From Oscillospiraceae bacterium (GTDB taxonomy: Bacteria > Bacillota > Clostridia > Oscillospirales > CAG-272): a stretch of 39,721 nucleotides of DNA. Location: the NCBI GenBank assembly GCA_015065175.1, contig SVQV01000007.1, forward strand, positions 1-39,721, read 5' to 3'. The position numbers and the translations under genes are program-made. This document shows positions 8,529-18,545 of the stretch, one piece after another (within the stretch, counting starts at the first letter, position 1; every line of letters starts with the position of its first letter). The notes under the pieces are model-generated. The model had not been told where the DNA came from, ran no database searches, and saw nothing but the letters and a program-made list of their open reading frames with translations.

Positions 8529-9284
8529 TTAGTTTGCGGCATTAACTATAGCGGTGAATTTATCTGTCTTAAGAGAAGCTCCGCCTATAAGACCGCCGTC
8601 AACATTTTCCTTTGCGAGAAGCTCTTTCGCGTTTGCGTCGTTCATAGAACCGCCGTACTGAATGATTATTTCCTCGGCAGCCTTTTCACTGTAAAGGTCG
8701 GCGATTACGTCTCTTATGATCTTGCATGCTTCGTCAGCCTGCTCGGGAGTAGCCGTCAAGCCTGTGCCTATAGCCCATACAGGCTCATAAGCTATAATAA
8801 TATTCTTGAGATCTTCTTCGGGGATACCTGCGAAGTCGAGCTTTGTCTGCATTGAAACTATCTCTTCTGTAATACCTGCCTGTCTTGCTTCAAGAAGCTC
8901 ACCCAAGCAAAGAATTACCTTAAGGCCTGCCGCAAGAGCCGCCTTTGTTCTGAGGTTTACCGTTTCATCTGTCTCTGCGAAATACTGGCGGCGTTCGCTG
9001 TGACCTACGATAACGTATTCAACGCCTACCTCTTTAAGCATAGCAGCGGAAATCTCGCCTGTGTATGCGCCGCTTTCCTTAAAGTGAACATTCTGAGTTC
9101 CTATCTTTATATTTGTACCCTTTGCGGCTTCTATAGCCGTTGCGATATCAACAAAAGGAACGCAAAGAACTATATCGCATTTATCCTTCCCTTTAACCAT
9201 GGGAGCAAGTTCTGTAATGAAGCTCTTGGTCTGGGAGGGGGTCATATTCATTTTCCAGTTTCCTGCAATTACTGTCCTTCTCAT
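8529..9284 (-). CDS. tpiA: Triosephosphate isomerase
   Basis: This 251-residue TIM-barrel enzyme interconverts dihydroxyacetone phosphate and glyceraldehyde 3-phosphate in glycolysis. All catalytic parts are present: 'AGNWKMN' with Lys11, 'VGHSERR' with His95, 'AYEPVWAIGTG' with Glu167, and the phosphate-binding 'QYGGSM' and 'GLIGGASL'. Length is normal. It starts 17 bp after the pgk stop with a GAGG site, so pgk-tpiA form one operon. A short weak hairpin near 8497-8513 may slow transcription before the downstream cpsC-like gene. Confidence 0.98.
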   Translation of the reverse strand: MRRTVIAGNWKMNMTPSQTKSFITELAPMVKGKDKCDIVLCVPFVDIATAIEAAKGTNIKIGTQNVHFKESGAYTGEISAAMLKEVGVEYVIVGHSERRQYFAETDETVNLRTKAALAAGLKVILCLGELLEARQAGITEEIVSMQTKLDFAGIPEEDLKNIIIAYEPVWAIGTGLTATPEQADEACKIIRDVIADLYSEKAAEEIIIQYGGSMNDANAKELLAKENVDGGLIGGASLKTDKFTAIVNAAN

Positions 9285-9301
9285 AGCTCTGTCCTCACAA
9301 A

Positions 9302-10603
9302 TTATTTATCGAGAAGGCAAGCTACACCGGGAAGCTCTTTACCTTCAAGGAATTCAAGAGAAGCGCCGCCACCTGTGGAAATGTGTGTGATCTCCTTAGC
9401 GAAGCCGAGCTGCTCGCAAGCTGCCGCAGAGTCGCCGCCGCCTACTATAGTGATAGCGGAGGAGTCAGCCAAAGCCTGTGCTACTGCTATTGTACCCTTT
9501 GCGAGTGTGGGGTTCTCGAATACGCCCATAGGACCGTTCCAGACAACTGTTGCGGCATTCTTAGCGGCATCAGCGAAAAGCTCTCTTGTCTTGGGACCGA
9601 TATCCAAGCCCATCATATCAGCGGGAATAGAGTCGGAGGGAACTGTCTCTGTAGCTATCTCAGCGTCGATAGGATTGGGAAATTCCTTAGCGATAACCGT
9701 ATCGATAGGAAGGAGAAGCTTAACACCCTTTTCTTCAGCCTTCTTCATCATATCCTTGCAGTAATCGATCTTTTCGGAATCGAAAAGGGACGTACCGATG
9801 CTATAGCCCTTAGCAGCGAGGAATGTATATGCCATACCGCCGCCTATTATAAGTGTATCGACCTTTGTAAGAAGATTGTCAATAACATTGAGCTTATCCG
9901 CAACCTTAGCACCGCCGAGGATAGCAACGAAGGGACGCGCGGGATCTGCCAAAGCCTTACCCATGATGCCGATTTCCTTCTGAATGAGGTATCCGCATAC
10001 AGCGGGGAGATAATCCGCTACACCTGCGGTTGTGGCATGAGCTCTGTGAGCCGTACCGAATGCATCGTTTACATAAATATCAGCGAGGGAAGCAAGCTCT
10101 TTAGCAAAATCGGGAGCGTTCTTCTCTTCTCTTGCGTCAAAACGCACGTTTTCAAGCAAAACAACATCTCCGTCCTTCATAGCGGCAATTTTTGCCTTTG
10201 CATCATCACCAACGATATCAGACGCAAAAACGGTTTTTACACCAAGCTCATTGAGCTTGTCCGCAACAGGCTTCAAGGAATACTTGGTTCTGTCCTTTTC
10301 TGCCTTCTTAAGAGCGTCTGCCTTAGCCTGAGCCTGCTCTGCTTCGGGCAATGCTTCAATAGCCTTCTTTTCCTTCTTTGTCAAGCCGAAGCCTTCTGTA
10401 AAGATATTATGAGGCTTACCCATATGAGAGCAAAGAATAACCTTCGCACCCTTTGAGGTAAGATACTTGATTGTGGGAAGCGCTTCTACAATTCTCTTAT
10501 CGCTTGTGATAACTCCGTCCTTGAGCGGAACATTGAAGTCACAACGAGCCAACACCTTCTTGCCCGCAACGTCAATGTCTTCAATTGTTTTCTTGTTGTA
10601 CAT
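9302..10603 (-). CDS. pgk: Phosphoglycerate kinase with an N-domain insertion
   Basis: This 433-residue enzyme makes ATP from 1,3-bisphosphoglycerate. Family motifs are complete: '[12 protein letters not shown]' (19-30), 'LCSHMGKP' (57-64), 'LLENVRF', '[13 protein letters not shown]', '[11 protein letters not shown]', '[10 protein letters not shown]' and the C-terminal 'GGGDSAA' and 'STGGGASLE'. Most bacterial PGKs have ~390-400 residues. The extra length sits between the SHMGKP loop and 'KYSLKPVA' (~residues 66-106), a Lys/Glu/Ala-rich stretch predicted to be helical. The ATG has AAGGAG upstream and a good sigma-A promoter. Confidence 0.97.
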   Translation of the reverse strand: MYNKKTIEDIDVAGKKVLARCDFNVPLKDGVITSDKRIVEALPTIKYLTSKGAKVILCSHMGKPHNIFTEGFGLTKKEKKAIEALPEAEQAQAKADALKKAEKDRTKYSLKPVADKLNELGVKTVFASDIVGDDAKAKIAAMKDGDVVLLENVRFDAREEKNAPDFAKELASLADIYVNDAFGTAHRAHATTAGVADYLPAVCGYLIQKEIGIMGKALADPARPFVAILGGAKVADKLNVIDNLLTKVDTLIIGGGMAYTFLAAKGYSIGTSLFDSEKIDYCKDMMKKAEEKGVKLLLPIDTVIAKEFPNPIDAEIATETVPSDSIPADMMGLDIGPKTRELFADAAKNAATVVWNGPMGVFENPTLAKGTIAVAQALADSSAITIVGGGDSAAACEQLGFAKEITHISTGGGASLEFLEGKELPGVACLLDK

Positions 10604-10647
10604 AAATTTATCTCCTTAATATATAATAATTTTTACAATCATCATTT

Positions 10648-10676
10648 AGTATAGCACATTTTGCGGTGATAGTCAA
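10648..10676 (-). promoter_or_regulatory. Sigma-A promoter of pgk-tpiA
   Basis: On the minus strand TTGACT (10676-10671) is followed by a 17-bp spacer and TATACT (10653-10648), about 45 bp upstream of the pgk ATG. Only one base in each box departs from consensus. Confidence 0.85.
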
Positions 10677-10737
10677 CATTTTAACAAAAAAATTTTTAAA
10701 AAATGCAAATTGAACCGAGCAAAACCCAAATCACAAG

Positions 10738-10792
10738 CAGAAAGAGCAAACACGCAAGGTTAAAAGACTCTTGCGCATCTGCTCTTTTTCTG
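10738..10792 (-). terminator. Terminator-like hairpin after the giant secreted protein gene
   Basis: CAGAAAGAGCA (10738-10748) pairs with TGCTCTTTTTCTG (10780-10792), and inside it CGCAAG (10753-10758) pairs with CTTGCG (10770-10775). It lies between the stop of the 10839 gene and the pgk promoter. The U-tail on the minus strand is modest. One flank closely matches the terminator-like hairpin at 19762-19803. Confidence 0.65.
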
Positions 10793-10838
10793 TTTGTAAA
10801 AAGTGTTATTCTTTGTTGAGTTGCAAAACCGATCCTTT

Positions 10839-13800
10839 TCAGGACAGGGGCAATGTAATTGTTGTGCGAACGCTTCCATGGTAATGAGCGCGTGCTCCGC
10901 TTACCTCTTCACCGTTTACTGTACGTGTCCAGTCTGTGGTTCGTACCCAGTTGTTATAGGTGTAGCTCGTATATGCGCCGATACCCTTACATTGGTCGCT
11001 TTCAAATCTATCCGCACTCGTTCCCCAGAAGCATATCTTAGGATCGATGAGTTGATAAAGACCGAGGTCACCGCCGCTCACACCATGATGTGTTACCTGG
11101 AGTATATCGGATTCAAGTGTTTCTCCGTAAACGCTTGCCATCCACTTACAGCGTGCATCTGTCAGGTCGCCAAGGTAGACGACGCTCGTGTCTCCCAAGG
11201 TAATGCGCCAGGTACTGCTCGTGTCATTACCGTTTGAAGTGCGCGCAGGGTAATAGTCCTCATGGCTGAAGAGGATTTCTATCTCCGCGCCCGCTACAGA
11301 ATATTTCTGTCCTGTGCGGGGAATCCATCTCTCAACATCGGGATAATAGCGGTCAAGCACATCGTACACACGGGGAGCGCAGGTAGCAATACCGGGACCC
11401 TGATATGTGTAGATCTCCTCCGACATATCAAACGATTCGTAAAGCGGGAAGTTGAACGCTACCGCTTTAAGCACCATATCATCCTTATACTTTGCAATAA
11501 AATCAACAAACAGGAGAACGTGATCCTGATGTCCGTGTGTAAGCATCCAAAGCGAGATAACCGGCTTTTCTCCTTCGGGAGCAAGGCTTGTGAGATGATC
11601 CCACATCTTATCCATTGCGCCCCTGCGGTTAAGGTCGCCTCCGTCTACGATAATGAAGCTACCATCCTCAAGCTGCATCACATAAGAGCAAAGCTCGTGG
11701 TCCATAAGAGTAACGCTTGGAGTTACGCTTGCATTCTTCTTATATGGCGCCGCTTCTCCTGTCGGAAGGAAGGTGTCATTGGTCTGGATAATAATCTTCA
11801 TATCTGAAGTCGAGGGATAGAAGGATAGGATAATTGAGCACGCTTGGCTCTTATATGTCGCGAAGAGATTTTCGTTTATCTCATTATCCGCCACCTTTTC
11901 AAAGCCGTTTTCGGCAAGAAGAGTGCAATACGCAAGATATTCCGCCTCGGTTACATCCGAATAAGCAACTACATAGTTATTCTCGTTCGCATCGTATATT
12001 TCATTGCCCGCAAGAGTGCCATTCGTTGCGAGGTGCGGCACGCCTTCGCCTAAGCCGAAGTCACATTTAAGTGTTATATCGGTAGGGATAACTCCGTTGT
12101 CGGATACCGAAGCGACAAGAGCTGAAAGTGACGCGCGCAATGCGATATCGGAATATGCGCTTACTAATATGTCATCCCCGGCGGCAATTATTTCATATCC
12201 TGTATAGGAGCTATCCTCAAAGATTGCTGCCGCCGCTTCGTTATCGGCTGATGTCTTAACTAAGATGCGGCGTCCGCTTACAGCTTTGTCATCGCTGACA
12301 ACGGTAAGCGTTATTCCCGTACGGGAAGCAAGCGATGTAATGTACTCGTTTACCAGATTACGGTGAGCCGTATCCATGCTTGAGGGAAGAACTACTGTAA
12401 AGTCGGATACCGAAGCCGTACTGCTTCCGAGATTATTTACGGAAAGCATAGCGGGCAGATAAAACTTATCTAAATTATCGTTCTTCGCATCATCAGTCTT
12501 ATTGTCAGTGACAGATGCGAGAAGGACGGATAGCGCATCGGATAGCGCCAGACTGTCGGAAGCATACACAAGAATACGCTCTCCCGAGACGCCTATAGCG
12601 TAACTGTATCCTGCAGAGGCAGACGCTGTGGCAAATTCCGATGCATCAGCTCTTGTAGAGCCGTTCGCTATAACTATCTCGCGGTCACAGCGAGTCGCCG
12701 TTTCTTCGACTGTCTCAAATTCAGCTCCCGTTAAAGCATCAAGCTCTGTAACGAAGCCTTCAATTGCCGCTAAATCGGTGTCGGTAATGTTTTCCGGAAC
12801 TGTAACTTTATATTGCGCTTCAGCATTTGCCGAAAGTACGAGCTTACCTATCCTTGCTTCCTCGATAGCGGTTTCTTCGGGTATGAGTAAAAGCATTTTC
12901 TTAACCAAAGAGTCATTCTTATGCAAGCCTTGCATTTCGTCATTTCCTTCTTTTCCGAAATAGCTGTAAAGCTCTTTCGCATTCACTGTATTTCCAAAGC
13001 GTTCCGACTCTGCGGTGCTTGTAAAGACATAGGTGTGGCCGTCCTTTGTCAGAGTAATCGCATATTCATACGCAACCTCAAAGGAGATAAGCTCCGCAAC
13101 TCTTTCATCGGTGAGCGGCACTCTGTTGCCATCTGTGCCCGATGCATAGAGGACTGTTACTACATAGCATTCGCCCACACCATCAATGGTCTGCTTCTTT
13201 GCCGCGTAGGAAGCTCCGTTGTATATCGGTATCGCAACAGGCTTTCCGCACAAGGTGTGATCGAGCTGAGCATTTCGTGTAATAACATCAACTTTTACGG
13301 TGTAGCCTTTGCTTTCAAGGTCGGTAACAATGTCGGGATCGACAATGAAGATGGCACGCATACCCGCATAAGCATTCGTTGCTTCATTCTCGGTGCCTGA
13401 AATACGGACCTGATAGCCTTCAAATGTTACTATTTCATTAGCCTCTGCGCGAAGCTCGCCAAGGGTGCTGTTCTCAGAAAGGAATGCGTTGCGGAAGCTG
13501 TCATAGATATTCTGTATATCTGCACGCTGTCCGTCAAAGTCACAGTCTGCCATTTCTGCATAAAGCTCGCTTGCCGCCTCTTCGGAGCAAAGTATAAGGT
13601 CGATGTCCTGAAGGTCAAGGCGATAGAACTTAGCGATGTCCGCAAAGTGATTCTGCGCCTTTTGCTCAGCAGTCAACTCGGTGCGGTAATAGCGGATAGC
13701 ATATACCGCTCCCGCAAAGCTGTTAGACTGACCAAACACGGCGATATCCTTCACGTCCTCCATAGCTGTGCCTTCGGCAAAAAGAACGTCGACACCGTCT

Positions 13801-16800
13801 ACAGAAAGCTTGATGGATGCAGCCTTGCCAAGACCGGCGTTAGTAGCCGTCAATGTGTAAGCAGAGGTGGTGCCAAGTGTTGCCGCCGCTCCTACTCCGC
13901 TGCTTGCGGTAACATTATATAGTCCGCTCGGTGAGGTATAGACACCGTCGATGACACCAAGCGAGATGCCCGAAAGTGAAAACAGCTTTTCGTTTGCAAC
14001 ATCAGTCCGAAGCACGGCTTCGAGCGTAATTTTTTTGCTATCGCTCAGCCCCGAAGCTACTAAACCATCGGCGGGGCGATTATTGCCTCCAAAGAGCAGG
14101 AAGCCTCCGTTTCCGCGATGAGCACCTGCAGGAACTGCGAAAGGAGTTTCGTCACTCTCGTGAAGGATAGCAAGTCTTCCCTTCACAGAGAAGCGGTCAA
14201 AGCATCTGACACCGTCACATGTAAGACTTTCCCAGCTTGTTACTGATGTGTCTGCGGGCAAATAATCTGCGACACGTTCAGCGTTCCAATAGGAGTTGAG
14301 CGCGAAGAAGTCATATGCGATAACGAGATTGCCGTCGTTGTAGTAAAGAGAATCGTAAGATCTGTATTTTTCCTCATCGAAGCTCCAGTATGCCGAAACG
14401 GCATCTGTGATAGCCTCCTGAGTAAGAGAGTCGCCCGAAAGCGCATAGATATCACCGCGTGCTGAAAGCGGGATAGAATAGATAGCATCGAGCGAAAGTG
14501 GAGTACCGCCATTTTTTCTGTACTTTTCAATACAAGCATCAATAAAAGTGTTATGCAACTTGTATTCGTCGCCTGTGAGATAATGTGCCTCATATCTCTC
14601 GATCGTTATAGCCAATGTAATATCATTATAAGCCTTTTGCGCCTCAATATAGGTAGCATCTCCTATTGTATAGGATGCGAAAGCTTCATAAATGCGTTGT
14701 TTTTCGGCTTGGGTGTAGCTCTCAATGCCGTCAATGTCAAGTCTGAACCATTTTGCAATATCAGCGAAATGGTTCTGCGCACGCTCATCCTTGGTCAATA
14801 TATCGGAATAGTAGCGGGCTGCGTAAATCTTTCCTTCAACCAGTGAGCCATAGAATCCGAAATAGTTTCCTGCCGCAAGTCCCTTTGCACCAACCGTCAA
14901 TCCGGCTTCCAGAAGCTTATCTGCACCGTTATACATTACAAAGTCACCTGTATCCCCCGCAACTCCCGACACGTCTACGTTATATGTAAGTGTGGTGACC
15001 GAATCATACGGAGCAGGTGAGCCATTTACGGCATTCGTAAAATAAAGAAAATCACTATTGCCGTTTCCGCTTATATAGAAGGTCTTGGTAACGTTGTCCT
15101 TCTTTGCCGCAAGGTAAAGAGAGTTTATCAAGAGATAATTTGATCCTATATTTTGACCCAGCTCGGATATCATTTCAAGCGTCTTTATCTCTCCGCCGAA
15201 GGATCCACCCAAAATCAAGCCGCTACTGGTGTACATTCTGCCGCTTGAAGGCATGGTTATATATCCGCTTTCTATAGTTCCTATCGCAGAGCGTGCAAGT
15301 CTGTGACGGTCACCGCCCGAGGCAGTACCAAAAGCAGAATCCTGAGTTGCATAGTAGTATTTATCATTGGAGGTATTTCTGAAGTTAAGGAAAAATGCCT
15401 TGTCCTCCACTTTCCATGCATCCACGGCACGGCCCCACGCTGCATTAAGCACCTTGTTGGCACCGTTCATCTTTACTTCCGCTTTATAGGTCACGCCCTC
15501 TGCCGTCGGCATCGCCTCAATGGCCGCCATCGCCTCGACTTCGCCGAGATACTCACCTACCGTAATCGTTCCGTTTGCATCTGTTTTTGTAACCGTATAT
15601 ACAAAGCGATTGTTTTCAACCGTGAAATCAAAGGTCTTTCCCGTACCGTTTTTGCCGTTGTCCACATAATTATCGTTATCCGCAGGACCTGTAGGAATTA
15701 CGTAGTCGTGGTTTCCGTCGGGACACCAATATTCGTTGAGCTTGTAGAAGTCTATCGAATACATAAGATTGTCGGAAACGTAAAGAGAATTATAATATTC
15801 CTCATCCTTATCCGAAAGCTTTATTGTTGCTTTCAGTTCCGCAATTGCCGCTTTTGCTATCGCCTCTACCTCTCCGCGGGTATCTTCGAGAGTAAGAGAC
15901 GCGAATTCATTATAGAAATTTACAACATCTGCGTCCTTGCAAAGAGGAAGGCATTTAATATATTCAGAAATGTCAAGCCTGTAGAATTTTGCAATATCGG
16001 CGAAATGGTTCTGCGCGCGCTCTTCGGCATCCAATATGTCGGAATAATAGCGAACAGCGTAAAGCTTTGCACCCGTCAAGGAAGTTCCGTAACCGATGTA
16101 GTTACCCGAGCCTATACCACTTGTTCCGGGCTCATACTCGACACTCATAACCTTTTCTGCACCGTCAAACATTTCAAATGTTCCGCTTCCCGTTCCTCCG
16201 CTCATAGTGTAGGTGAGCGTAGTCAGCTTATCGTAGGATGCATAATGCGGAGCTTCGGGATTTCCTAATGTTACCGAGCCTTTGAAGGACACGTATTTGG
16301 GATTGTTGTTTTCGCTGATATAAAAGGTGTTACCGGGCTTTTTTGTTATTCTGACATAAACGGAATTCATCAAAATATAGTTGTCGGTCTTTATATTACT
16401 GCCAAGCACCGAGACCATTTCAAAGGTCTTGATTTGACCGTGATTAGCATTTATTGACAATCCGCTTCCGTAATAAGTTTGAGGGAGCGTAATATATCCG
16501 TTTTCAAGTGAAGCCACAGCCGAACGCGCCATGTCCAAGCGAGCATCGTTGACCGTGAAAGAATTTTGAGTTTTTATAGCAATTTTGCTATCGGGAGTAT
16601 TATTGAAATTTTTGAAAAAATCTCCGTCGGCTGTTACCCAATCTGACATAGCGCGCCCCCATGCCTTATTCAGCGTTGTTCCCTTGACTGCTGTATAGGT
16701 TGCGCCTTCCTCCTTGGTCATGCCGTCAATTGCAGCATTCGCATCATCCAAGCCGAGATATGTCCCCGACAACGTGGTGATGGTTTCACCGACCGTTTTG

Positions 16801-18335
16801 GTAATCGTATAATCAACTCGGTTTTCTGCTTTGGTAAAATCAAAGGTCTTTCCCGTACCGCCTACACCGTCATCCACGTAATTATTGTTATCTGCAGGAC
16901 CTGTAGGAATTACGTAGCCGTGGTTTCCGTCGGAGCACCAATATTCGTTGAGCTTATAGAAGTCCAACGAATACAGAAGATTGTCGGAAACGTAGAGCGC
17001 ATTATAGTCCTCAAGCTCAAAGTCAGGATAACTGAGCTCCGCATCAAGAGCAGCGTAAGCCGCATCAGCCACTGCCTGAGCTTCTTCACGCGTAGAGTCA
17101 AAATTGAGCGTGGCAAAGGCGTTGTAATACGCAGAAACATCATCAAGATTAAAGTGATTTTTCTTTGCGGCAAACTCGGAAACGTCAAGGCGGAAGAATT
17201 TAGCCATATCAGCGAAATGGTTCTGCGCACGCTCTTTTTCGGTAAGAACATCATAATAATAACGGGCAGCGTAAACCTTTGTTTCTGCCGAGTTGGCACC
17301 CCAGCCAATATAGTTGGATTTAGACAAATCTCCCGTTATACTATAGGTAGCATCCAAGACGGTCTCCGTGCCGTTATAAATAAACACCTTGCCGTTTTCC
17401 ATTGTATAGGTAAGAGTTATTGGCTTTTCATACGAAAAGGGCTTAGCGGAATTTACAGTCTCGATCTTTGTGGCACGCGCTGTAGATCCTGTAATTGTAT
17501 AGGTGCCGCTTGCTTCGTCCTTTTTCGGGCTAAATCCCATATTGTTGAAAAGGACATATGCCCCTTTAAGTGAATCTCCAAGAACGGAAACAATTTCTGC
17601 CGTACCGAGCATTGCGTCTATCGGGGAAACCTGAAGTCCCGAGCCTTGCTTATAAGAGACATCATAGGGGAGGAGCTGCACGTAGCCGTCGCCTAAGGTA
17701 TCTATCTGCGAACGTGCATATCTGTAGCGCGTATTACTTGTAACTGTTCCAAAGGCGGCGTTGTTAGTGTAAAACTCGGGATTGGTGGCACTAACCGAGG
17801 GGTTCGTGAAATTGAGGAACTGCTTGAAAAAGTTTTTGTCAGCAATGATCCAGTCGTTTACCGCGCGATTCCATGCGGCGTGTAATTCAGTACCCTTGAC
17901 TGCGGTATAGGTGACACCGTCTGCGGGTGTCATTTTGGCAATAGCAGCATTTGCATCAGCCTCGCCAAAATATGTACCGTCTAACGTAACCGTTCCGTTT
18001 GCATCGGTTTTTGTGATGGTATAGACAAACTGGTTGTTCTCAACGGTGAAATCGAAGGTCTTTCCCGTACCACCCTTGCCGTCATCAACATAATTTTTGT
18101 TATCTGAAGGTCCTATCGGAATTTCATAGCTATGTCCGTCAGGACTCCAGTATTCGTTCAGCTTAAAGAAGTCAATGGAATATGCAATGTTGTCCAGAAC
18201 GTACAATGCATTATACTCATCAGCGGTCATTTCCGTGTTTTCTTCCGCAGACGAGACGAATGACAGAACGCCAACAGGCATTGCGGTCACAAGGAGAGCA
18301 AAAAGTAAAAGTAAGGAAATCAAACGTTTTTTCAT
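10839..18335 (-). CDS. Giant secreted modular protein: four repeats, C-terminal metallo-beta-lactamase fold
   Basis: This 2498-residue protein has a clear signal peptide (MKKR, then a Leu/Ala-rich core to ~residue 30). Four related modules follow, at ~40-437, ~443-841, ~847-1240 and ~1325-1615. Each opens with 'D(F/Y)xKLNEYW' (63, 466, 870; degenerate at 1350) and closes with 'AQNHFADIAKFYRLD' (369, 773, 1185, 1559). The strand-rich interior ending in 'YAARYY' suggests a LamG/concanavalin-like fold; that is inference. Residues ~1842-1943 and ~1978-2078 are two similar alpha/beta segments. The C-terminus (~2200-2498) is a metallo-beta-lactamase domain with HxHxDH (2267-2272), Asp2390 in 'YLGDLTD' and 'THHG' (2415-2418), closest to the ComEC/Rec2-type group. 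No cell-wall anchor is visible. AAAGG precedes the ATG. Substrate unknown; hydrolysis of an extracellular polymer is plausible. Confidence 0.9.
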   Translation of the reverse strand: MKKRLISLLLLFALLVTAMPVGVLSFVSSAEENTEMTADEYNALYVLDNIAYSIDFFKLNEYWSPDGHSYEIPIGPSDNKNYVDDGKGGTGKTFDFTVENNQFVYTITKTDANGTVTLDGTYFGEADANAAIAKMTPADGVTYTAVKGTELHAAWNRAVNDWIIADKNFFKQFLNFTNPSVSATNPEFYTNNAAFGTVTSNTRYRYARSQIDTLGDGYVQLLPYDVSYKQGSGLQVSPIDAMLGTAEIVSVLGDSLKGAYVLFNNMGFSPKKDEASGTYTITGSTARATKIETVNSAKPFSYEKPITLTYTMENGKVFIYNGTETVLDATYSITGDLSKSNYIGWGANSAETKVYAARYYYDVLTEKERAQNHFADMAKFFRLDVSEFAAKKNHFNLDDVSAYYNAFATLNFDSTREEAQAVADAAYAALDAELSYPDFELEDYNALYVSDNLLYSLDFYKLNEYWCSDGNHGYVIPTGPADNNNYVDDGVGGTGKTFDFTKAENRVDYTITKTVGETITTLSGTYLGLDDANAAIDGMTKEEGATYTAVKGTTLNKAWGRAMSDWVTADGDFFKNFNNTPDSKIAIKTQNSFTVNDARLDMARSAVASLENGYITLPQTYYGSGLSINANHGQIKTFEMVSVLGSNIKTDNYILMNSVYVRITKKPGNTFYISENNNPKYVSFKGSVTLGNPEAPHYASYDKLTTLTYTMSGGTGSGTFEMFDGAEKVMSVEYEPGTSGIGSGNYIGYGTSLTGAKLYAVRYYSDILDAEERAQNHFADIAKFYRLDISEYIKCLPLCKDADVVNFYNEFASLTLEDTRGEVEAIAKAAIAELKATIKLSDKDEEYYNSLYVSDNLMYSIDFYKLNEYWCPDGNHDYVIPTGPADNDNYVDNGKNGTGKTFDFTVENNRFVYTVTKTDANGTITVGEYLGEVEAMAAIEAMPTAEGVTYKAEVKMNGANKVLNAAWGRAVDAWKVEDKAFFLNFRNTSNDKYYYATQDSAFGTASGGDRHRLARSAIGTIESGYITMPSSGRMYTSSGLILGGSFGGEIKTLEMISELGQNIGSNYLLINSLYLAAKKDNVTKTFYISGNGNSDFLYFTNAVNGSPAPYDSVTTLTYNVDVSGVAGDTGDFVMYNGADKLLEAGLTVGAKGLAAGNYFGFYGSLVEGKIYAARYYSDILTKDERAQNHFADIAKWFRLDIDGIESYTQAEKQRIYEAFASYTIGDATYIEAQKAYNDITLAITIERYEAHYLTGDEYKLHNTFIDACIEKYRKNGGTPLSLDAIYSIPLSARGDIYALSGDSLTQEAITDAVSAYWSFDEEKYRSYDSLYYNDGNLVIAYDFFALNSYWNAERVADYLPADTSVTSWESLTCDGVRCFDRFSVKGRLAILHESDETPFAVPAGAHRGNGGFLLFGGNNRPADGLVASGLSDSKKITLEAVLRTDVANEKLFSLSGISLGVIDGVYTSPSGLYNVTASSGVGAAATLGTTSAYTLTATNAGLGKAASIKLSVDGVDVLFAEGTAMEDVKDIAVFGQSNSFAGAVYAIRYYRTELTAEQKAQNHFADIAKFYRLDLQDIDLILCSEEAASELYAEMADCDFDGQRADIQNIYDSFRNAFLSENSTLGELRAEANEIVTFEGYQVRISGTENEATNAYAGMRAIFIVDPDIVTDLESKGYTVKVDVITRNAQLDHTLCGKPVAIPIYNGASYAAKKQTIDGVGECYVVTVLYASGTDGNRVPLTDERVAELISFEVAYEYAITLTKDGHTYVFTSTAESERFGNTVNAKELYSYFGKEGNDEMQGLHKNDSLVKKMLLLIPEETAIEEARIGKLVLSANAEAQYKVTVPENITDTDLAAIEGFVTELDALTGAEFETVEETATRCDREIVIANGSTRADASEFATASASAGYSYAIGVSGERILVYASDSLALSDALSVLLASVTDNKTDDAKNDNLDKFYLPAMLSVNNLGSSTASVSDFTVVLPSSMDTAHRNLVNEYITSLASRTGITLTVVSDDKAVSGRRILVKTSADNEAAAAIFEDSSYTGYEIIAAGDDILVSAYSDIALRASLSALVASVSDNGVIPTDITLKCDFGLGEGVPHLATNGTLAGNEIYDANENNYVVAYSDVTEAEYLAYCTLLAENGFEKVADNEINENLFATYKSQACSIILSFYPSTSDMKIIIQTNDTFLPTGEAAPYKKNASVTPSVTLMDHELCSYVMQLEDGSFIIVDGGDLNRRGAMDKMWDHLTSLAPEGEKPVISLWMLTHGHQDHVLLFVDFIAKYKDDMVLKAVAFNFPLYESFDMSEEIYTYQGPGIATCAPRVYDVLDRYYPDVERWIPRTGQKYSVAGAEIEILFSHEDYYPARTSNGNDTSSTWRITLGDTSVVYLGDLTDARCKWMASVYGETLESDILQVTHHGVSGGDLGLYQLIDPKICFWGTSADRFESDQCKGIGAYTSYTYNNWVRTTDWTRTVNGEEVSGARAHYHGSVRTTITLPLS

Positions 18336-18387
18336 AATAATTTACCTTTCAAAAAAGTGCATCATAGCAGTGTATAAATATACATAT

Positions 18388-18416
18388 ATATTATATCCCC
18401 CCGCAAAATTTGTCAA
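18388..18416 (-). promoter_or_regulatory. Sigma-A promoter of the giant secreted protein gene
   Basis: On the minus strand TTGACA (18416-18411) is followed after 17 bp by TAATAT (18393-18388), or after 15 bp by TATAAT (18395-18390). It lies ~55 bp upstream of the ATG. The leader is short and AU-rich. Confidence 0.75.
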
Positions 18417-18467
18417 TATAGTTTTTGAAAATTTTTTGATTTTTGCAAATATGATGTGAAAAACTGC

Positions 18468-18522
18468 AAAAGGGGCATCCTCGATGTCATAAAATTCACA
18501 TCTTTCGAGAATGTCCCTTTTT
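18468..18522 (-). terminator. Rho-independent terminator after the TIM-barrel gene
   Basis: AAAAGGGGCATCCTCGA (18468-18484) pairs, with single mismatches, with the TCGAGAATGTCCCTTTT segment ending near 18522. A U-rich tail follows on the minus strand. The stem is A/U-flanked on both sides, so it could also act on the plus strand. Confidence 0.85.
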
Positions 18523-18545
18523 ATACTCAATTAAAAATCAAGTGC

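Noticed and set aside
15303-16268. Long open frame antisense to the giant secreted protein
   Set aside because: It is a shadow of the repeat modules; similar antisense frames recur at each module, as expected from repeated DNA.
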